This document shows positions 1 through 8,200 of a DNA stretch of 64,000 nucleotides, piece by piece. Made by a program: the position numbers and the translations under genes. The notes under the pieces are model-generated. The model was given only the letters and a program-made list of their open reading frames with translations, was not told the origin of the DNA and did no database searches. How positions within the stretch are numbered: position 1 is the first letter of the stretch; each line of letters starts with the position of its first letter. This DNA comes from Caldicellulosiruptor hydrothermalis 108 (GTDB taxonomy: Bacteria > Bacillota > Thermoanaerobacteria > Caldicellulosiruptorales > Caldicellulosiruptoraceae), in NCBI RefSeq assembly GCF_000166355.1, contig NC_014652.1, positions 2,268,928-2,332,927 on the forward strand, written 5' to 3'.

Positions 1-729
1 AACTAAATTCCATGATGTGGAGTATCTGCTTACGAAATTATAAAGTGTAAGCTGAACTGTAGCATTTCTTGCACCTGGTAGGAAATACAAAGGATTTACA
101 AAATCATTAAAAATATGGACTGCATTTAGTATAGTTACAGTTACTGTAACGGGCTTTAGAAGTGGAAAAATAATTTTCCAAAACATCTGAATAGCTCCAC
201 AACCATCTATAATTGCACTTTCGTCAATTTCTCTTGGAATAGTATTCATAAAATTAGTATACAACAAAGTAGAAAATGGATATGAAAGAGCTACTTCAAT
301 TAATATCATTCCTGTTAGTGTTTTATATAAACCTAATGTTTTAAGTATCCAAATTGTAGGTACAACTGAGGGTGGTATCATTAAACCCATCAAAATCAAT
401 GAATTGACTATTGATGATATCTCTTCTTTTCTTCTTTGTAATATATAACCCGTCATCGAAGCGACAAAAATTAAAATTAAGACTGAAACAACAGTAATAA
501 TACTGCTATTTAGAAAAGCTCGAAGTACAATATAGTTTTCTGTTGTTAATACTTCTTTGTAATTTTGAAGAAAATGTAATTTTTTAGGTAAAGAAATACT
601 TAACTCTGCTGCTTCCGTTCTACTTTTGAGAGAATTAATTATAGCAAAGAAAAAAGGAATTCCGTATATTACTAAGCACACCACAATAGCAAAAAGCTCA
701 ATTACAAACTTTTTTATTCCTTTTCCCAT
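1..729 (-). CDS. Carbohydrate ABC transporter permease, MalG type (3' end outside window)
   Basis: The reading frame stays open for 243 codons from ATG at 729 to the window edge, so the C-terminus is missing. The product is a membrane permease half of a binding-protein-dependent sugar importer. The N-terminus is a membrane segment (IELFAIVVCLVIYGIPFFF), followed by further hydrophobic segments. Near residue 190 it has the cytoplasmic EAA-type loop (EIDESAIIDGCGAIQMFWKI) that docks the ATPase. The start codon overlaps the stop of the upstream permease by one base (TGATG), which implies translational coupling. It is the last visible gene of the leftward aldolase/regulator/transporter operon. 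The substrate is not shown by sequence; a sugar acid or amino sugar is my inference from the aldolases. No ATPase gene is seen. Confidence 0.9.
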   Translation of the reverse strand, partial: MGKGIKKFVIELFAIVVCLVIYGIPFFFAIINSLKSRTEAAELSISLPKKLHFLQNYKEVLTTENYIVLRAFLNSSIITVVSVLILIFVASMTGYILQRRKEEISSIVNSLILMGLMIPPSVVPTIWILKTLGLYKTLTGMILIEVALSYPFSTLLYTNFMNTIPREIDESAIIDGCGAIQMFWKIIFPLLKPVTVTVTILNAVHIFNDFVNPLYFLPGARNATVQLTLYNFVSRYSTSWNLV

Positions 730-1595
730 CACAACTCACCTTCTTTTCTGCCTAAAAATCTATACAATGGAAAAGATAATATCGCTACTATCAAAAACAA
801 TATAACATTTCCAGCTGTTGATAATCCATAAAAACCCGCTTCATATTGTTTATAAATAATGGAAGCAATTACATCTGTTGAAAAACCAGGTCCACCTTGT
901 GTCATTGTCCATATAAAATCAAATCTTCTAAGACCATCTATAAAGGAAAGAATTATCACGGAATTCATTGCTGGTCTGCTAAGGGGCAAAGTAAGGTATC
1001 TTATCTGAGCCCATAAATTTCCTCCATCAATCATTAAAGCCTCATAATATTCTCGAGGTATTGCCATTATCCCTGCAATGTAAATAACTGTTGCTACTCC
1101 TACACCCTTCCATACATCTACTAATATTACGGAAAATAATGCTATCTTAGGATTGCCTAACCAATCTAACCCTTTTAAACCAATTACATTGAAAAATTTA
1201 TTTATCAAACCTTGAGTGGGATGCATTAGACTAGTAAATGTAATACCTACCGCTACTGTACTTAAAATATACGGAAAGAAAATCATTGAACGCAAAAAAT
1301 TTCTTGTTCGCAGTTCTAAAGAGAGAAAAACGCCCAATAAAAAACCTAAAATTACCTTTAAACTGCATGCTGTTACTGCATAAACTAACGTATTTCGAAA
1401 TCCAATATTTAAAGAAGGCTCTGTTAGAAAAGTAATATAATTATCAAATCCAACAAATTTCCATTCTGTAAATGTCCACCATGTAAAACTGAAGAAAAAA
1501 GCTGCAAGCGTGGGAAGTAAAAACAACGTAAAATAAATCAACATTCCTGGAATCAATAGGAAATATGAATAAACTTTTTTATAAATACTATTCAT
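729..1595 (-). CDS. Carbohydrate ABC transporter permease, MalF/UgpA type
   Basis: This 288-residue integral membrane protein has about six hydrophobic segments, beginning YFLLIPGMLIYFTLFLLPTL near residue 11. The EAA-loop signature (EALMIDGGNLWAQIRYLTLP) lies near residue 185, as in MalF/UgpA-type permeases. It should pair with the next permease (1-729) as a heterodimeric channel for the binding protein encoded at 1793-3127. The ATG at 1595 follows a strong Shine-Dalgarno (GGAGGAAAAAAG). A 197-bp gap with a long perfect hairpin separates it from the binding-protein gene. Confidence 0.93.
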   Translation of the reverse strand: MNSIYKKVYSYFLLIPGMLIYFTLFLLPTLAAFFFSFTWWTFTEWKFVGFDNYITFLTEPSLNIGFRNTLVYAVTACSLKVILGFLLGVFLSLELRTRNFLRSMIFFPYILSTVAVGITFTSLMHPTQGLINKFFNVIGLKGLDWLGNPKIALFSVILVDVWKGVGVATVIYIAGIMAIPREYYEALMIDGGNLWAQIRYLTLPLSRPAMNSVIILSFIDGLRRFDFIWTMTQGGPGFSTDVIASIIYKQYEAGFYGLSTAGNVILFLIVAILSFPLYRFLGRKEGEL

Positions 1596-1704
1596 CTTTT
1601 TTCCTCCTTGTAGCTACCCTCTCAACTCGTTTCTAATTATTTTATTATTCCGCTATATAAATATTCTTCAATACGCTCGTAAAAAACATCTCCCCTTTTT
1701 AAAA

Positions 1705-1753
1705 TCTTTTGTAGGAGTTACTCTTTCAATATAAGAGTAACTCCTACAAAAGA
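1705..1753 (-). terminator. Perfect 21-bp hairpin between binding-protein and permease genes
   Basis: Two exactly complementary 21-base arms (1705-1725 and 1733-1753) enclose a 7-base loop. In the direction of transcription the right arm is followed by only a short mixed T/A tract, so this is a weak terminator or a stabilising 3' hairpin. Its place just after the binding-protein gene suits partial termination, or protection of the upstream mRNA from 3' decay, so that binding protein is made in excess over permease. Confidence 0.7.
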
Positions 1754-1792
1754 CTTATATTCAAATTTTTTCAGCTATTTTTTAATAGCAAA

Positions 1793-3127
1793 TTACCATC
1801 CTGGCAAATTGAGTTGTTTTGCCTGCTTTTCAACATCTTTATCATAAAGCTTTGCTCCATCTACAGGTGTTCTCATTCCACTAGCAACTTCAACACATAT
1901 TTGAGGAGCATTGGGACCTTTTAGAGGAGACAAAAATTCTAATGCAAGTGTAAATTTACCTTTCTCATAATAAGGAAGAATGTCTCTCACTGCCGGATAA
2001 ATATAGGTATTTTGTGGTATTTTTATATTTTTTATCATAAATGGTCCCATTACCTTTCCTTTTGTCAACCATGCTTTTAGACCTTCTGCAGAGACGAAGA
2101 ACGCTACAAATTTTTTTGCTGCTTCTATGTTCTTACTAAACTTATATATAGCCATTGTTTTTGGTAGCCATACAGTAATACCATTCTGAGAAGGATTATT
2201 ATCAGGTTGCGGAAAAGCACCTATATCATTAATTTTATCGGGGAAATTAGCCTCGATCGCTGTTAAGGCCATTGTCAACATTGGATAATAAACTCCTTCT
2301 CCTGTTGCTAACATTTTTAAAGCTGTATCATAGCTGGTTGCAAGAAAATCTTTATTGAGATACCCTTTTTTATAAATTTCCTGTAATTTCTCGAACCCTC
2401 TTACCGCCGCTGGGGTATTAGCAAATTTTATTTTGTTAGCTGTAAATTTTTCTGCAAAATCCGGAACTCTTTTCTCAAGCCAGTAATAATCTATTAACCA
2501 GATGAGCTGAGCCGTCCATGCATCCCTGTACGAAGCTATAATAGGGACTTTTCCAGCTGCCTTAATTTTTGAGCAATTCGCCAGCAATTCATTCCAGGTC
2601 TTGGGAACTGATAATTTCAGTTGATTTGCTACTTTTTTATTGTAAAGCCATACTCCTGCCCAGGCAGGTCCTACTGGTACTCCATATACTCTACCATTTA
2701 CTGAAACTGCCTTTTTAAATTTTTCTTCAATATTTTTCATATATGTCTCTTTTGTTAAATCTACAAAGTATTTTGAAGGGTTGAAAGATAAAAATATTGA
2801 ACCTGGCAAAGAAATGCTCAAATCATCCATTTCCCCTGCTGCCAAACGTGTTTTTACAATATTAGGCCCTTCCGTTCCTCCAGGTCGAAGTTCGATTTCC
2901 ACCCTAATATTATACTTTTTTTCAAAAGCAGCAGCTACAGCTTTAAAGGCTTCTAAATCAATAGTATTGTCAGTTAAAACCGTAAGAACCACTTTCTTCC
3001 CTGTAGCAGCTAACACCTTCGAATTTTTGTAATTATGGTTTGGAATATCAAAATAGAACAATGTGCTTAAGATAAACATACACCCTACCATTATGAAGCT
3101 AATTACTTTCTTATTTACATACCTCAT
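1793..3127 (-). CDS. Extracellular sugar-binding protein of ABC importer
   Basis: The 444-residue protein begins with a signal peptide (positive MRYVNKK, hydrophobic core to about residue 26) and a plausible signal peptidase I site after KVLA near residue 41. The mature start KKVVLTVLTDNTIDLEAFKAV and the later segment ENFPDKINDIGAFPQPDN are typical of family 1 solute-binding proteins. There is no convincing lipobox: the only early Cys, in IMVGC, sits inside the hydrophobic core. How the protein stays at the surface of a Gram-positive cell is therefore unclear. The ATG at 3127 has a strong Shine-Dalgarno (AAGGAGG, 11-base spacing). It is the substrate-capturing subunit for the permeases at 1-1595. 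Confidence 0.9.
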   Translation of the reverse strand: MRYVNKKVISFIMVGCMFILSTLFYFDIPNHNYKNSKVLAATGKKVVLTVLTDNTIDLEAFKAVAAAFEKKYNIRVEIELRPGGTEGPNIVKTRLAAGEMDDLSISLPGSIFLSFNPSKYFVDLTKETYMKNIEEKFKKAVSVNGRVYGVPVGPAWAGVWLYNKKVANQLKLSVPKTWNELLANCSKIKAAGKVPIIASYRDAWTAQLIWLIDYYWLEKRVPDFAEKFTANKIKFANTPAAVRGFEKLQEIYKKGYLNKDFLATSYDTALKMLATGEGVYYPMLTMALTAIEANFPDKINDIGAFPQPDNNPSQNGITVWLPKTMAIYKFSKNIEAAKKFVAFFVSAEGLKAWLTKGKVMGPFMIKNIKIPQNTYIYPAVRDILPYYEKGKFTLALEFLSPLKGPNAPQICVEVASGMRTPVDGAKLYDKDVEKQAKQLNLPGW

Positions 3128-3267
3128 TGAAATTTAAACCTCCTTTTTTGTTTTTTATTTTTATGTCCTCTGCAGGACATTGAAGCCCTAACAACAAACG
3201 AAATGTTTTCAACTTTTTGAAACCCACCTTTTGAAGCTGATCTTTCAACTACCAATTATTTTTACAT

Positions 3268-4173
3268 TCAACTATTTATCTCCTCTCTCATTCCTCTATA
3301 TTCTTTCATTGCAGCCTCAACTAACCTCATTTCCAGTTCGTTACAGTTACCTACTGGACTACGGGGTATTCCTACTTCTCTTCCTAAAAGATTCAATGCA
3401 GCCTTAATACCTCGTGGAAATTTTGTCTTTTTTATTTTTAACCATATCGGAAAAAGCTTTATCTCTATCTTCTTTCCTTCTTCTATCTTCCCTTCTTTTG
3501 CAGCTTTCCACATTTTTATAACCTCGTCAGGGAAGACAGTTATAATCGAAGCTATTGCTCCATCTGCTCCCAACGCAAATCCAGTAAAAAGCAATTCATC
3601 TGTAGCACAATAAACGTTAATCTCTTTTCCACATCCATTTATCATTTCCACCATAGCTTCAATTCCACCAATACTTTGTTTAATACCTATTATATTTGCA
3701 CATTCATTAACTAATTTTTCCATCAGTTCAGGTCTTATTTCATTTTGAGCAACCACATTATAGATAATAATTGGCATTTCTGTTTCTTCTGCAATTCTTT
3801 TATAATATTCAAAGTTCCCTTTCTCGTCTGTACCACCTAAATAACTAATAGGTGTAACCATCAATGCTGTTGCTCCAGCTTTTTTTGCTAGTAAACCAGC
3901 TTTTATAGCATCCCTAGTAGAATGTCTAATAATTCCCGCCACAACAGGAAGATTTCTTTTGTTTTCTTCTTGAGCAATCTCTATCAATCTTGCCAATTCA
4001 TTATCGCTAATTGCACATCCTTCTCCTGTACTTCCTCCTATGCTTATTCCATTAATTTCTTTTTGTAGCAAGTATCTTACTTCTCTTCTAAAAATTTTCT
4101 CATCTATCTCATCTTCTTTGTCAAACGGAGTAACAACTGGAACAATAACTCCCTTTAATCTTTCATCTTTCAA
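3268..4173 (-). CDS. DapA/NanA-superfamily aldolase (second copy)
   Basis: This 301-residue TIM-barrel protein belongs to the dihydrodipicolinate synthase/N-acetylneuraminate lyase superfamily. It shows the GGSTGEG pyruvate-carboxylate loop near residue 47, the catalytic Tyr context IIIYNV near 131-136, and the Schiff-base Lys in IIGIKQS near 158. The Arg typical of true DapA (YNVPSR) is absent (YNVVAQNE), which argues for a sugar-acid or other 2-oxo-acid aldolase. The start is TTG at 4173, supported by GGAG with 10-base spacing; the nearer ATG is out of frame. It lies directly after the GntR regulator in the same operon. It differs strongly from the aldolase at 5017-5925, so it is not a recent tandem duplicate. 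Confidence 0.85.
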   Translation of the reverse strand: MKDERLKGVIVPVVTPFDKEDEIDEKIFRREVRYLLQKEINGISIGGSTGEGCAISDNELARLIEIAQEENKRNLPVVAGIIRHSTRDAIKAGLLAKKAGATALMVTPISYLGGTDEKGNFEYYKRIAEETEMPIIIYNVVAQNEIRPELMEKLVNECANIIGIKQSIGGIEAMVEMINGCGKEINVYCATDELLFTGFALGADGAIASIITVFPDEVIKMWKAAKEGKIEEGKKIEIKLFPIWLKIKKTKFPRGIKAALNLLGREVGIPRSPVGNCNELEMRLVEAAMKEYRGMREEINS

Positions 4174-4196
4174 ATCTTTTCATCTCCTTTTTTCTT

Positions 4197-4913
4197 TTAC
4201 TGGTTTTTATTATTTTTTTCATTCTCAATTATTCGCGTAATATCTTCTAAAGAAATCATCAAATGATTTATCATTTGTTTCTCTGCTTCTGTTGGGTTTT
4301 TATTAACTATTGCTTCTAAAATTTTTCGATGAGGTTCTATTGCATTTCGTGCTGTTTCATCCACAGCAAATGATTTAGTTCGATATTCTGCAAAAGCATT
4401 AATTATTTGTCTATTTATGCTTATCAATAATTGATTTCTTGTAGCATTAACAATTAAAGTGTGAAATGTCTCATCAAGTTTTGCTGCCCTCAAACTATTA
4501 CCTTCTTCAATCGCTTTTTCTAAATTCTTACACACTCCTTCCAACGCTTTTATTTCATTTTCAGTGATTCGTTCAATTGCCAATTTTACAGCTAAAGGTT
4601 CAATAGCTAATCTTACTTCCATAAAATCTCTTATTTGTGCATTATGGCTTTTAAACCATTCTATTACTTCTTTTTTATCTTCCTCTTTTGTCTTCGCTAC
4701 ATATGCCCCTTTCCCCGGCACAATACTTAAATAACCCATTGCCTGAAGCATTCTAAATGCTTCTCGAACTGTTGATCTACTTACTAAAAATTCCTCACAT
4801 ATTTCTTTTTCTGTCAAAAACCTGTCTCCTTCTCTATATTTACCCGACAATATAACTTCCTTTAATCTTTCCACCACTTTCTCTGTAACAGTAATTCTTT
4901 CTATTGGTTTCAC
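4197..4913 (-). CDS. GntR-family regulator, FadR/FCD subfamily
   Basis: The 238-residue protein has an N-terminal winged helix-turn-helix (residues about 10-75; LTEKEICEEFLVSRSTVREA, then the wing GKGAYVA). An alpha-helical FCD effector domain follows (MEVRLAIEPLAVKLA; DETFHTLIV; HRKILEAI), with spaced Asp/His residues suited to metal and carboxylate ligand binding. Relatives include UxuR and NanR, which respond to sugar acids. The start is GTG at 4913 behind GGGGAG. It is the second gene of the operon, and the operon promoter carries a matching palindrome (6072-6084), so autoregulation is likely. The ligand is unknown; an aldolase substrate is the natural guess. Confidence 0.92.
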   Translation of the reverse strand: MKPIERITVTEKVVERLKEVILSGKYREGDRFLTEKEICEEFLVSRSTVREAFRMLQAMGYLSIVPGKGAYVAKTKEEDKKEVIEWFKSHNAQIRDFMEVRLAIEPLAVKLAIERITENEIKALEGVCKNLEKAIEEGNSLRAAKLDETFHTLIVNATRNQLLISINRQIINAFAEYRTKSFAVDETARNAIEPHRKILEAIVNKNPTEAEKQMINHLMISLEDITRIIENEKNNKNQ

Positions 4914-5016
4914 TTTTTCTCCCCATTTCTTAATGTAAAAAGTTCTAATTATTATTTTACTTCTTTCTTTATCTACTTTTCAAATTTACCTAATCAATTT
5001 TTATTAGTTTCGAACC

Positions 5017-5925
5017 TTAAATTAGCTCATATTCCTTTAATATACTCAACAATATTTGCCTTTCTTCTTCTTTGATACCATTTAAAGGCCCTCTCGGTTT
5101 TCCTATTGTAATACCAGTGACAATTTCTATCGCTTCTCTTAGGACAGGATTAGGATGTACTCTCCCATTTAATGTAAAGTACTTAAAAAGTTTGTATAAT
5201 TTTCTGTATATACTTAGTGCTTCCTGGATATTTCCTTTTTCATATTCCTCAAACACTTTTCGTATTTTATCACCAACTAAGTGAGCTCCGCCACTTACTA
5301 TTCCTACGGCCCCTTGTGCAAGGGTAGGCATTAACATTAAGTCATCACCATTGAAAAGTAAAAATTCCGGATTTATATCCTTTGTGGCATAATAATATTC
5401 TGTTAACTGGGTGGGATTCATTCCTGCTTCATCTTTTATTCCAATGATTTGCTTATTTTGTGCTAATTTCTTTACCGTTTGTGGTTCAATATTAACGCCT
5501 GTAAATAACGGAATATTATAGAGTAAAATTTCTGCTCCTGTATTCTCTACAACCCTTTTGTAATGTATATAAATATCTTCTTGAGTAGGCTTACAATAAT
5601 AGGGAGCAACGATCATACATGTAGAAATTCCAAGTTTAAATGCTTCATTTGTTAGGGCAATAGTTTCCCTTGTCGAAGCACACCCTGTTCCTGCAATAAT
5701 TGGTTTTCTATTACCCACCACTTCCACAGTAAATTTAAATAAATCTTTCCTTTCTTCAAAAGTAAGAGTATTAAATTCTCCCGTGGTCCCTGTTACCACT
5801 ATAGTATCACAATAATTTTTTTCTATTACATATTCCAGTAGTTGTTGATACGCCTCATAATTAATTTTTTCATTCTCATCAAAAGGAGTAACAACTGGTA
5901 GTAATATTTTTCCAAATTTGTTCAT
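5017..5925 (-). CDS. DapA/NanA-superfamily aldolase (first gene of operon)
   Basis: The 302-residue (beta/alpha)8 lyase has the TGTTGEFNTLT phosphate/carboxylate loop near residue 46 and the segment LLYNIPLFTGVNI, which contains the catalytic Tyr. The Schiff-base Lys lies in IIGIKDEAG. The pattern YNIPxxTG is that of N-acetylneuraminate lyase and 2-keto-3-deoxy-sugar-acid aldolases, whereas DapA has YNVPSR. Together with the GntR/FCD regulator and an ABC sugar transporter, this points to cleavage of an imported or derived sugar acid into pyruvate and an aldehyde. The ATG at 5925 has GGAGG with 7-base spacing. DapA itself cannot be fully excluded. Confidence 0.87.
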   Translation of the reverse strand: MNKFGKILLPVVTPFDENEKINYEAYQQLLEYVIEKNYCDTIVVTGTTGEFNTLTFEERKDLFKFTVEVVGNRKPIIAGTGCASTRETIALTNEAFKLGISTCMIVAPYYCKPTQEDIYIHYKRVVENTGAEILLYNIPLFTGVNIEPQTVKKLAQNKQIIGIKDEAGMNPTQLTEYYYATKDINPEFLLFNGDDLMLMPTLAQGAVGIVSGGAHLVGDKIRKVFEEYEKGNIQEALSIYRKLYKLFKYFTLNGRVHPNPVLREAIEIVTGITIGKPRGPLNGIKEEERQILLSILKEYELI

Positions 5926-6071
5926 TGTTTCTCCTCCTTACTTCCTTTATCTTTTATTTTCTATCACCATATTGAACTTTTTTAGCTTTGTTATTTTCTC
6001 TACTTTGCCAAACGTTTCAATACACTTTTCTCACCTCCGTCTATTGTACAATCATGCAATATGATAATATG

Positions 6072-6117
6072 ATTGTCTGACAATTTTTATTTTAAGACCC
6101 TCTTTACAAATTGTCAA
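6072..6117 (-). promoter_or_regulatory. Sigma-A promoter with FadR-type operator for the aldolase operon
   Basis: On the minus strand there is TTGACA (6117-6112), a 17-bp spacer, then TAAAAT (6094-6089). Five bases on lies the perfect palindrome ATTGTCAGACAAT (6084-6072), which covers the expected start site. It fits the FadR-family consensus TNGTNNNACNA exactly. A repressor bound there would block initiation. A second short palindrome, ATTGTACAAT, lies at 6043-6052 in the leader. Confidence 0.8.
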
Positions 6118-6368
6118 TACACTTTTAAATATTCATCATGTTTTATAATACTTTTGCTTATACTTTGTATAAAATATGTAAAGATAATTTGATTGTAAAA
6201 AATTTTTCTTATAGGCTCCTAAAAACTTTTATCATTATTAGTTACAATTCTTTATAATAAATACATATATTTGCTTTTTATTAATATTATTACCATCAAT
6301 ATTCTCGTACATTTTTTTCGCTATGGTAAATATCTTTACACCTATTCGAGGATCCCCAGTATATCCTC
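6118..6368. other. AT-rich intergenic spacer without a gene
   Basis: This is the middle of the roughly 500-bp divergent gap between the aldolase operon and smpB. It is very AT-rich, with stops in all frames. I see no RNA gene, repeat or clear promoter here beyond the two promoters annotated at its edges. Confidence 0.6.
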
Positions 6369-6397
6369 TTGACAAACTCTGCTAAAATTCATATAAT
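6369..6397 (+). promoter_or_regulatory. Consensus sigma-A promoter for smpB-ssrA
   Basis: TTGACA at 6369-6374, a 17-bp spacer and TATAAT at 6392-6397: every base matches the consensus. It lies 48 bp before the smpB start. As no other promoter is visible before the tmRNA gene, it probably drives both. Confidence 0.85.
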
Positions 6398-6445
6398 AAA
6401 GATTTGCAAAATAAATTAAAAGGCAGATTTTAGGAGTTGAAGTTC

Positions 6446-6922
6446 ATGCCGGAGGCAAAAAAACAAGACGACATAAAAGTCATAGCAACAAACCGCAAAG
6501 CTTATCACGACTATTTTATTGAAGAGACAATCGAAGCAGGAATTGAGCTAAAAGGCACAGAAGTAAAGTCGGTGCGGCTTGGTCATGTTAATCTCAAAGA
6601 CAGTTTTGCCAGGGTTGAAAATGGTGAAGTCTTTCTCTACAACATGCATATAAGCCCCTATGAAAAAGGCAACATCTTTAACGTTGACCCGATGAGAGAT
6701 AGGAAACTACTTTTGCACAAACACGAAATCAACAGGCTTGCAGGTTATGTACAGCAAAAAGGTTACACTTTAATCCCATTGAAGATTTACATCAAAAGAG
6801 GTAAAATAAAAGTAGAGCTTGCAGTTGCAAAAGGTAAAAAACTTTATGACAAGCGTGAGGCAATTGCAAAAAGAGATGCTGAGCTTGAGATTAAAAAGAA
6901 AATGAAAGAGTATTTAAGATGA
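6446..6922 (+). CDS. smpB: SsrA-binding protein SmpB
   Basis: The 158-residue tmRNA-binding protein is needed for trans-translation: it delivers tmRNA to stalled ribosomes. Family motifs are [50 protein letters not shown], the lysine-rich segment [15 protein letters not shown], and a basic C-terminal tail. The start is ATG at 6446, nine bases after AGGAG; an in-frame TTG at 6437 touches the Shine-Dalgarno and is rejected. The TGA stop ends one base before the mature 5' end of tmRNA, so the partner RNA and protein are probably co-transcribed. Confidence 0.97.
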   Translation: MPEAKKQDDIKVIATNRKAYHDYFIEETIEAGIELKGTEVKSVRLGHVNLKDSFARVENGEVFLYNMHISPYEKGNIFNVDPMRDRKLLLHKHEINRLAGYVQQKGYTLIPLKIYIKRGKIKVELAVAKGKKLYDKREAIAKRDAELEIKKKMKEYLR

Positions 6923-7287
6923 GGGGGCGTGTTTTGGAATTCGACGGGGGCAGTCGGATTCCAAATAGCGGGTAGTGGTTTTCTCGGAACCACTATAAAA
7001 AACCGAGAAGAAAAATAACTGCAGACAGAACAGAACTCGCTTTAGCTGCCTAAAGCGCAGCCAACGTCCGCCGGAGGTGCCCACGGCCTCCGAGTCGGGC
7101 GCCAACCGTCGTGGGGCACCGAAAGTAAGGTCGCCTGAGCCTTACTTTTGGGTCAAATCTCAGGCTGGGGAAGAAAAAGCCTGTCAGTGGGCGTTTTCTT
7201 CCCGAGAGTTTAGTACACTGACTGCACCCGGAGAAGTTTGGGGTTCGATGCCTTCGGACGGGGGTTCAAATCCCCCCGCCTCCACCA
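6923..7287 (+). ncRNA. ssrA: Transfer-messenger RNA (tmRNA, 10Sa RNA)
   Basis: The RNA is about 365 nt. The 5' segment GGGGGCG pairs with CGCCTCC near the 3' end (7 bp with one G-U pair), followed by A and an encoded CCA at 7285-7287. The conserved 5' GGAATTCGACGGGG and the 3' T arm (GGGGGTTCAAATCCCCC) form the tRNA-like domain. The tag reading frame runs from the GCA resume codon at 7021 to TAA at 7051-7053 and encodes ADRTELALAA, whose ALAA end is a typical protease degron. GC-rich pseudoknot segments follow. No strong Rho-independent terminator is visible after the CCA. Confidence 0.97.
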
Positions 7288-7315
7288 ATAAAAGGTAATT
7301 AAAAAAGTGGTTTAA

Positions 7316-8173
7316 TTACATAAAAACACAACCAATGCTTATTAAATCATGTATAATAGATGCTAAGTCTTTTTCGCCGCTATTTACTTCAGGAACAAAA
7401 AAGCGCTTATGTTCATCGTCAAAGGTATCTTTTATACATTTCAAAAAAATCATCTTGGCTTCAAGATTGCCATTAAAATAAGAAGTTAAGTCTCCTATAT
7501 GTGATTGACCTTTACCTTTTTTCCCCCATAAGTGTATTCCATAGATATAGTCTTTGATTTCTTTAATAATCTGAAATATTTCAGTAATTCTGTTTATATT
7601 GTCTGTATTTATATAATGGGCAGTTAATAACTGAGGAATATCTAATGTGATCCTTAATTCAATCTTCCTTTTTTCAATTTCATTTACCAGGTTCATTAAC
7701 TGCTGGGATGTTGAAACAATAAACTTTCCTTTGCTATATAAACTACCACATCTATTTTCTATCAAAATTAAAGTGTTTTTATATCTTTCTTTTATTTTCA
7801 CCTCAAATATGGTGTAAATGTCTATAAATTCTTTCAACGAAGTATAGTTGGAAAAAGGTGGATGAATTTCAATTATTGTAGGTTCTCTTTTTCCCCAGGT
7901 CAAGCTTAAAATAAACTCAGCAAACTCTTCTGCCCATTGTTTTGAGTACCAAAGCATAGGTATACCTTGATAGATAGCTTCTCTTAACACATTAAACTGT
8001 TGAAGTATTCTTGAACTCATATTTCGCTTAGAAAAACTATACTCTGTGTGTAGTGAATACGGCATAACTGGAGAAATTTCCTTCACATCAAAATGTCCAG
8101 CAATTTCTTCTATTTTTGGCAATATAGTAGCAGGATATCTGAAGCCATGATATTGGACCGGAATTAAGTACAC
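7316..8173 (-). CDS. TIM-barrel protein resembling xylose isomerase-like/AP endonuclease 2 fold
   Basis: The 285-residue soluble protein has no exact family that I recognise. Alternating hydrophobic strands end in charged residues (TIIEIHPP, LILIENRCG, RITLDIPQL, IYGIHLWGKKGKG, FFVPEVN). This resembles sugar-phosphate isomerase/epimerase-type TIM barrels that bind metal through Glu, Asp and His. The start is GTG at 8173 behind AAAGGAG. It is 27 bp after the sugar-transferase gene in the same direction, so it may act in polysaccharide metabolism, but I cannot assign a reaction. Alternative: a metal-dependent hydrolase of the same fold. Confidence 0.6.
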   Translation of the reverse strand: MYLIPVQYHGFRYPATILPKIEEIAGHFDVKEISPVMPYSLHTEYSFSKRNMSSRILQQFNVLREAIYQGIPMLWYSKQWAEEFAEFILSLTWGKREPTIIEIHPPFSNYTSLKEFIDIYTIFEVKIKERYKNTLILIENRCGSLYSKGKFIVSTSQQLMNLVNEIEKRKIELRITLDIPQLLTAHYINTDNINRITEIFQIIKEIKDYIYGIHLWGKKGKGQSHIGDLTSYFNGNLEAKMIFLKCIKDTFDDEHKRFFVPEVNSGEKDLASIIHDLISIGCVFM

Positions 8174-8200
8174 TTAAAAACCCTCTCCTTTCTTTGGTTA

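Noticed and set aside
3040-3127. Lipoprotein signal (MVGC) in the binding protein at 1793-3127
   Set aside because: The Cys lies in the middle of the hydrophobic core with a poor -3 residue, and a better peptidase I site follows.
5017-5925. Assignment of the first aldolase as DapA (lysine synthesis)
   Set aside because: The substrate-binding Arg motif YNVPSR is absent and the operon context is sugar transport; kept only as an alternative.
6914-7298. Open frames on both strands across the smpB-tRNA-like region
   Set aside because: They are shadows of the tmRNA gene, which is structured and GC-rich; no protein signature.
7295-7319. 9-bp AT-rich inverted repeat after tmRNA as a terminator
   Set aside because: All A-T apart from one G-C pair and without a T tract on the plus strand; too weak to call.
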